From positions 308,835-372,834 of the forward strand of contig NZ_BCVE01000003.1 in NCBI RefSeq assembly GCF_001591585.1: 64,000 nucleotides of DNA, given 5' to 3'. Shown here in pieces: positions 57,540-64,000 of this stretch. How positions within the stretch are numbered: position 1 is the first letter of the stretch; each line of letters opens with the position of its first letter. The translations under genes and the position numbers were made by a program. A model generated the notes under the pieces. It saw only the letters and a list, made by a program, of their open reading frames with translations, made no database searches and was not told where the DNA came from. The DNA is from Niallia circulans NBRC 13626 (GTDB taxonomy: Bacteria > Bacillota > Bacilli > Bacillales > Cytobacillaceae).

Positions 57540-57785
57540 GTGTACGTTCATATTGGAGAAAATATTCTTGTGCGAACTTCAGAAATTTTAACTATTTTAG
57601 ATAAACAGACAGTTGAGTCATCTCCTATCTCAAAGGAATTTCTAGAACGGCAAAAAGCAATGACCAATGGGAAAAGTTCCACTTATAAATCTATTGTGAT
57701 TACGAAGGATACTATCTATTTTTCGCCGATTGCTTCTAATACGTTAAAAAAAAGAATAGTCCAGTTAACTATTCAAGAGTACTAA
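57540..57785 (+). CDS. remB: Extracellular matrix regulator RemB (YaaB, DUF370)
   Basis: 81 residues starting at GTG 57540 after GAGGTG: MYVHIGENILVRTSEILTIL is the DUF370 start. RemB relates to RemA, a DNA-binding activator of matrix genes. Confidence 0.92.
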   Translation: MYVHIGENILVRTSEILTILDKQTVESSPISKEFLERQKAMTNGKSSTYKSIVITKDTIYFSPIASNTLKKRIVQLTIQEY

Positions 57786-57836
57786 TGATGATGCAAAATT
57801 AAATGAAAAAATTTTTTGATGTCAATAGAAAGTTAG

Positions 57837-59777
<1,941 letters not shown>

Positions 59778-59942
59778 AGATAGGAAAAGAAATTTGGTGC
59801 TGATTAGATTGGCACCTTGTGTATTTCTTTAGAAGTTAGTTATTCCTATTAATCATAAGGAATTCGATTAGATATACTTGTTCTAAAACACTTTTTATCA
59901 TGAAGAAGCTGGTCTAATTGTTTCTTAAGGAGGTTCCTTTAA

Positions 59943-62447
59943 ATGGCTGATATGCCAAATTCTCAAATTAAAGATAGAAATATAAGTAAAGAAATGCGTG
60001 ATTCCTTTTTAGATTACGCGATGAGCGTTATTGTTTCTCGTGCTCTTCCAGATGTACGAGATGGATTAAAACCAGTACACCGACGTATTTTATATGCGAT
60101 GCATGATCTTGGAATGCATTCTGACAAGCCGTTTAAGAAATCAGCCCGTATTGTTGGGGAAGTTATCGGGAAGTATCATCCACATGGTGATAGTGCTGTT
60201 TATGAAACAATGGTTCGTATGGCTCAGGATTTTAACTATCGCTATATGCTTGTTGATGGGCATGGTAACTTTGGATCTGTAGATGGTGACTCTGCTGCAG
60301 CGATGCGTTATACGGAAGCAAGAATGTCAAAAATAGCAATGGAGCTATTACGTGATATTAATAAAGATACAATTGATTACAAGCCAAACTTTGACGGAGA
60401 AGAAAAGGAACCAGTAGTATTACCTTCTCGATTCCCTAACTTACTAGTAAATGGTACAAGTGGGATAGCGGTCGGAATGGCTACAAATATCCCTCCACAT
60501 CAATTAGGAGAAGTAATAGACGGAGTCCTTGCTGTAAGTAAGAATGCTGATATTACCATTCCTGAATTAATGGAAATTATCCCAGGACCAGATTTTCCAA
60601 CTTACGGAATGATCGTAGGTAGAAGCGGAATTAGAAAGGCCTATGAGACTGGCAGAGGTTCCATTATATTAAGAGCACGAGTGGAAATTGAAGTGAAGCC
60701 TAGTGGTAAGGAAGTTATTATTGTCAAAGAAATTCCTTATCAAGTCAATAAAGCAAGACTAGTAGAGCGTATTGCTGAATTAGTTCGCGATAAAAAAATT
60801 GATGGAATTACTGATTTGCGAGATGAATCGGATCGTAATGGAATGCGCATTGTAATTGAAGTGCGAAAAGACGCAAATGCCAATGTTTTATTAAATAATC
60901 TATATAAGCATACGGCTATGCAGACGAGCTTTGGTATCAATCTTCTTGCATTGGTTGATGGGCAGCCAAAGGTACTTAACTTAAAACAATGTTTAGCTCA
61001 TTATCTAGATCATCAAAAAGTCATTATTCGCAGAAGAACAGAATTTGAATTAAGAAAAGCTGAAGCTAGAGCTCATATACTAGAAGGACTGCGTATTGCT
61101 TTAGATCACTTAGATGAAGTAATTAGCTTAATTCGAAGTTCACGAACCACAGATATAGCGCGTGAAGGATTAATGACGAACTTTAATCTTTCGGAAAAAC
61201 AGGCTCAAGCTATTCTGGACATGCGTCTACAAAGATTAACTGGATTAGAAAGAGAAAAAATTGAAGATGAGTATCAAGAATTAGTTAAGCTAATTGCTGA
61301 ATTAAAAGCTATTCTAGCGGATGAAGAAAAAATCTTAGAAATTATTCGCGAAGAGCTTTTAGAGGTAAAAGAGCGATTTAACGATACACGTCGTACGGAA
61401 ATTATTGCTGGTGGAATTGAAAACATTGAAGATGAAGATTTGATTCCAGAAGAAAATATCATTATAACCTTAACTCATAATGGTTATATTAAGAGACTAC
61501 CAGCATCTACTTACCGAGCGCAAAGACGTGGAGGCAGAGGAATTCAGGGCATGGGTACGAATGAAGATGACTTCGTTGAACAGTTAAGCTCTACATCTAC
61601 TCATGATACTATTCTATTCTTTACGAATAAAGGGAAAGTATACAGATTAAAAGGGTATGAGATACCAGAATTCAGCCGAACTGCTAAAGGTATTCCAATC
61701 ATTAACCTTTTAGGTGTGGAAAAGGATGAGTGGGTCAATGCAATTATTCCTGTCTCAGAATTTGTAGATGATTGGTATTTATTCTTCACTACAAAAGAAG
61801 GAATATCTAAACGCTCTCCGTTATCATCTTTTGCCAATATAAGAAATAATGGACTAATTGCTGTTAACTTAAGAGAAGGTGATGAGTTGATCTCTGTACG
61901 TTTAACAGATGGTTCAAAGGAAATTATTATTGGTACGAAAAACGGATTGCTTATTCGTTTCCCAGAAACAGATGTACGTTCTATGGGTAGAACGGCAACG
62001 GGCGTAAAAGGTATCACTCTATCATCTGAGGATGAAGTAGTAGGTATGGAAGTTCTTGAAGAAAATTCGGAAATACTGATTGTAACTAAAAAAGGTTACG
62101 GAAAAAGAACACCGATAGATGAATATAGAGTTCAAGGTAGAGGCGGAAAAGGTATTAAGACATGCAACATCACCGATAAAAATGGAAATCTTGTATCGAT
62201 GAAAGTCGTTACCGGGGAAGAAGATGTAATGATTATCACAACAGGCGGGGTTTTAATCAGAATGGCAGTAAGTGATATCTCTACAATGGGTAGAAGCACT
62301 CAAGGTGTCCGACTGATTAAATTAAATGAAAGTGACAATGAATTTGTTGCAACTGTTGCGAAGGTAGAAAAAGAGGATGAAGAAGTGGAAATGACTGAAG
62401 AAGGTCAACAAGCATCTTCAGAGAATGACGCGGATTCAAACGAATAA
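59943..62447 (+). CDS. gyrA: DNA gyrase subunit A
   Basis: 834 residues. The breakage-reunion domain carries the active tyrosine in [10 protein letters not shown] and the quinolone-determining stretch [16 protein letters not shown] (Ser-83/Glu-87-type residues are wild type: D-S-A-V-Y-E). The C-terminal beta-pinwheel includes the GyrA-box QRRGGRG. An acidic tail follows. Terminator at 62456-62498. Confidence 0.98.
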   Translation: MADMPNSQIKDRNISKEMRDSFLDYAMSVIVSRALPDVRDGLKPVHRRILYAMHDLGMHSDKPFKKSARIVGEVIGKYHPHGDSAVYETMVRMAQDFNYRYMLVDGHGNFGSVDGDSAAAMRYTEARMSKIAMELLRDINKDTIDYKPNFDGEEKEPVVLPSRFPNLLVNGTSGIAVGMATNIPPHQLGEVIDGVLAVSKNADITIPELMEIIPGPDFPTYGMIVGRSGIRKAYETGRGSIILRARVEIEVKPSGKEVIIVKEIPYQVNKARLVERIAELVRDKKIDGITDLRDESDRNGMRIVIEVRKDANANVLLNNLYKHTAMQTSFGINLLALVDGQPKVLNLKQCLAHYLDHQKVIIRRRTEFELRKAEARAHILEGLRIALDHLDEVISLIRSSRTTDIAREGLMTNFNLSEKQAQAILDMRLQRLTGLEREKIEDEYQELVKLIAELKAILADEEKILEIIREELLEVKERFNDTRRTEIIAGGIENIEDEDLIPEENIIITLTHNGYIKRLPASTYRAQRRGGRGIQGMGTNEDDFVEQLSSTSTHDTILFFTNKGKVYRLKGYEIPEFSRTAKGIPIINLLGVEKDEWVNAIIPVSEFVDDWYLFFTTKEGISKRSPLSSFANIRNNGLIAVNLREGDELISVRLTDGSKEIIIGTKNGLLIRFPETDVRSMGRTATGVKGITLSSEDEVVGMEVLEENSEILIVTKKGYGKRTPIDEYRVQGRGGKGIKTCNITDKNGNLVSMKVVTGEEDVMIITTGGVLIRMAVSDISTMGRSTQGVRLIKLNESDNEFVATVAKVEKEDEEVEMTEEGQQASSENDADSNE

Positions 62448-62455
62448 TATTGTGT

Positions 62456-62498
62456 AGAGATGTCTTAAAGGGAAAACCTAGAGGCATCTCTTTTTTTA
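62456..62498 (+). terminator. Terminator of gyrA
   Basis: AGAGATG (62456-62462) and CATCTCT (62485-62491) form a stem, extended by inner pairs, followed by a run of T. Confidence 0.8.
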
Positions 62499-62625
62499 TG
62501 GAGATTAATTCATATATTTTAAATATATAGCTGATTTTAGGAGTATTGGATGAAATTAATGGGTTACATTTCAAAAAAAATACATTAAAATAGTAAAAAA
62601 GTCCGTTTTTTAAAGGGTGGTTTCC

Positions 62626-63705
62626 ATGATTGTTAAAGTTAGAGAGTTAAAGCCAGGCAGTATTTTAGCAGAAGACATTTTTATACGAACAAATAGACCA
62701 ATAATTACCGCAAAAACGGTTTTAGCCGAGGAGCATATCAAGATATTAAAAGCTTTTTTAGTAGAGGAAGTAGCAATTGAAAATACACAATTAGATGGTA
62801 CACAAATTATTCAGTCGTATTCATCTTTTCATAAAGTGGAGAGAAAAGAAGTGGAAAGTGGCTTTATAGCTCTTTTTTTACATACAGTCCAATTATACAA
62901 AAAAGAATTTATTTCTTGGCAGTCAGGATTCCCTGTAAACATAGCCAATATCAGAAATATAATTTTACCATTGTTAGAAGAGTCAGAACGTGTGCCAAAA
63001 GAAATATTCTCTCTTTATCACTTATCGAATAAAAAGGAATATATACATCAGCATTCTATTGCAGTTGCAATTATTAGCGCATTTATTGCTCGGAAAATGA
63101 ATTATAGCTACAGAGATACGATTCAAGTAGCATTAGCAGGTTGTTTAAGTGACGCAGGAATGGCTAAGATCGATCAACGGTTATTATACAAAACCGAGCC
63201 TTTAACAGAGGAAGAGTTTGATGAAATTAAAAAACATACAAGATATAGTTTTGAAATGATTCCTGAGCATAGTTTATTGAAGAAAGAGACACGTCTTGCC
63301 ATTTACCAACATCATGAAAGAATAGATGGAAGTGGATATCCAATGGGAAATATAGATACAAAGATACATGCATTTGCTAAAATAATTGCAGTAGCCGATA
63401 CTTTTCATGCTATGACATCAGAACGATTGTATAGGAAGAAACAATCTCCTTTTCGAGTAATTGAACAAATGCGGCAGGATCACTTTGGTAAATTTGATTT
63501 AACAATATTACAAGCATTAAGCAATGCTATTACTCAATATACAATTGGGAGTAAAATTAGATTATCCAATGGCGAAAAAGCTGAGGTTTTATTTAAGGAA
63601 GGGAATGCTTCCACTAGACCGTTGGTAAAAATAATGGAAAGTGAAAGGATTCTTGATTTAGAAAAAAATAGACATTTGTTTATTGAGGAAATTTTAGAGG
63701 AATGA
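62626..63705 (+). CDS. HD-GYP-like protein with altered HD motif
   Basis: 359 residues from ATG 62626, seven bases after AAAGGGTGG. N-terminal region of about 140 residues (KVRELKPGSILAEDIFIRTNRPIITAKT), then an HD-GYP domain: HQHSIAVAIISAFIARKMNY, LSDAGMAKIDQRLLYK in place of LHDIGK, KKHTRYSFEMI, HHERIDGSGYP and IAVADTFHAMTSERLYR. Family members hydrolyse cyclic-di-GMP. The first His of the HD pair is Ser here, so metal binding and activity may be altered or lost. It lies between gyrA and an rRNA operon, as in many Bacillus relatives that lack yaaC at this place. Confidence 0.85.
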   Translation: MIVKVRELKPGSILAEDIFIRTNRPIITAKTVLAEEHIKILKAFLVEEVAIENTQLDGTQIIQSYSSFHKVERKEVESGFIALFLHTVQLYKKEFISWQSGFPVNIANIRNIILPLLEESERVPKEIFSLYHLSNKKEYIHQHSIAVAIISAFIARKMNYSYRDTIQVALAGCLSDAGMAKIDQRLLYKTEPLTEEEFDEIKKHTRYSFEMIPEHSLLKKETRLAIYQHHERIDGSGYPMGNIDTKIHAFAKIIAVADTFHAMTSERLYRKKQSPFRVIEQMRQDHFGKFDLTILQALSNAITQYTIGSKIRLSNGEKAEVLFKEGNASTRPLVKIMESERILDLEKNRHLFIEEILEE

Positions 63706-63798
63706 TAGAAAGTAACTTCTCGAAAATAAATAGGATAGAACAAAAAAACAATTGTAATAAAAATATTCTTTTTTTATAAAATAAATTTTAAAAAACTA

Positions 63799-63827
63799 TT
63801 GCATATAAATATAAACGTTGCTATAAT
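63799..63827 (+). promoter_or_regulatory. rRNA operon promoter P1
   Basis: TTGCAT (63799-63804) and TATAAT (63822-63827) with a 17-base spacer, upstream of the rRNA leader that runs to the window end. Confidence 0.8.
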
Positions 63828-63871
63828 AATACAAGTCAGCGAGAGAACATTAAATGATTTTAAAAAATATA

Positions 63872-63900
63872 TTGACTAAATTACTAGAGATATGTTATCA
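63872..63900 (+). promoter_or_regulatory. rRNA operon promoter P2
   Basis: TTGACT (63872-63877) and TTATCA (63895-63900) with a 17-base spacer. The leader after it contains TTTGAAAACTGAACAAACAA, typical of Bacillus 16S rRNA leaders; the 16S gene starts beyond the window. Confidence 0.7.
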
Positions 63901-64000
63901 TTTAAAAGTTGTCTCTTATGAGATTGCTCTTTGAAAACTGAACAAACAAACGTCAACAATAATCGTTTTATAACGAATGTTGTAAAACAAAAAAAGCAAC

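Overview
This window is a low-GC Gram-positive chromosome segment covering the replication origin of a Bacillaceae member (Bacillus sensu lato). Gene content and order match the Bacillus subtilis origin: rpmH-rnpA-yidC-jag-mnmE-mnmG-rsmG-noc-soj-spo0J to the left of dnaA-dnaN-yaaA-recF-remB-gyrB-gyrA, with an rRNA operon leader beginning at the right edge. A sporulation-type gene (yyaC), TTATCCACA DnaA boxes, a DnaA-trio and three perfect parS sites agree with this. The species cannot be fixed from the sequence.

Layout. (1) 1-3350: accessory chromosomal flank with the 3' part of a MocR-type regulator, a decayed stretch, a WYL regulator and a divergent two-gene operon (GyrI-like protein plus an unknown). 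(2) 3362-20603: a 17.2 kb integrated element sitting exactly at the 3' end of rlmH. It is organised like a staphylococcal cassette chromosome (SCC): a large serine recombinase with an upstream overlapping partner, a Cch-like self-loading helicase, a small ORF between them, DUF960 and DUF1643 genes, a highly acidic protein in the place where SCC encodes SAUGI, and RadC. The ends carry a 19/22-nt direct repeat containing the rlmH terminal codons and a 13-bp perfect inverted repeat. (3) 20601-28469: rlmH, a CxxH/CxxC protein, htrA-like protease and the walJ-yycI-yycH-walK-walR operon. (4) 28470-31349: a gene-poor stretch, a Lys-Glu-Asp-Phe tRNA cluster and purA with a PurBox pair. (5) 31605-42069: dnaB/dnaC helicase, rplI, gdpP, rpsR-ssb-rpsF, a glycosyltransferase, ychF, a DUF951 protein, mscS and yyaC. 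(6) 42157-52267: spo0J, soj, noc, rsmG, mnmG, mnmE, jag, yidC, rnpA, rpmH. (7) 52268-64000: oriC, dnaA to gyrA, an HD-GYP-like gene and rRNA promoters.

The element carries two cargo blocks. Next to the left end are three co-directional genes for a multi-pass membrane protein, a STAS-like/GHKL ATPase and a PLD-nuclease/EVE-like fusion; I do not recognise this combination as a named system. Next to rlmH are an MvaI/BcnI-type restriction endonuclease, a nucleotidyltransferase-like/DUF262 pair and a C5-cytosine methyltransferase. Between them sits the mobility/replication module and an ArgR-like regulator whose upstream region is packed with ARG-box-like half sites. The likely reading is an SCC-like mobile island in a Bacillaceae host that delivers restriction and possibly other anti-phage functions, integrating beside the origin.
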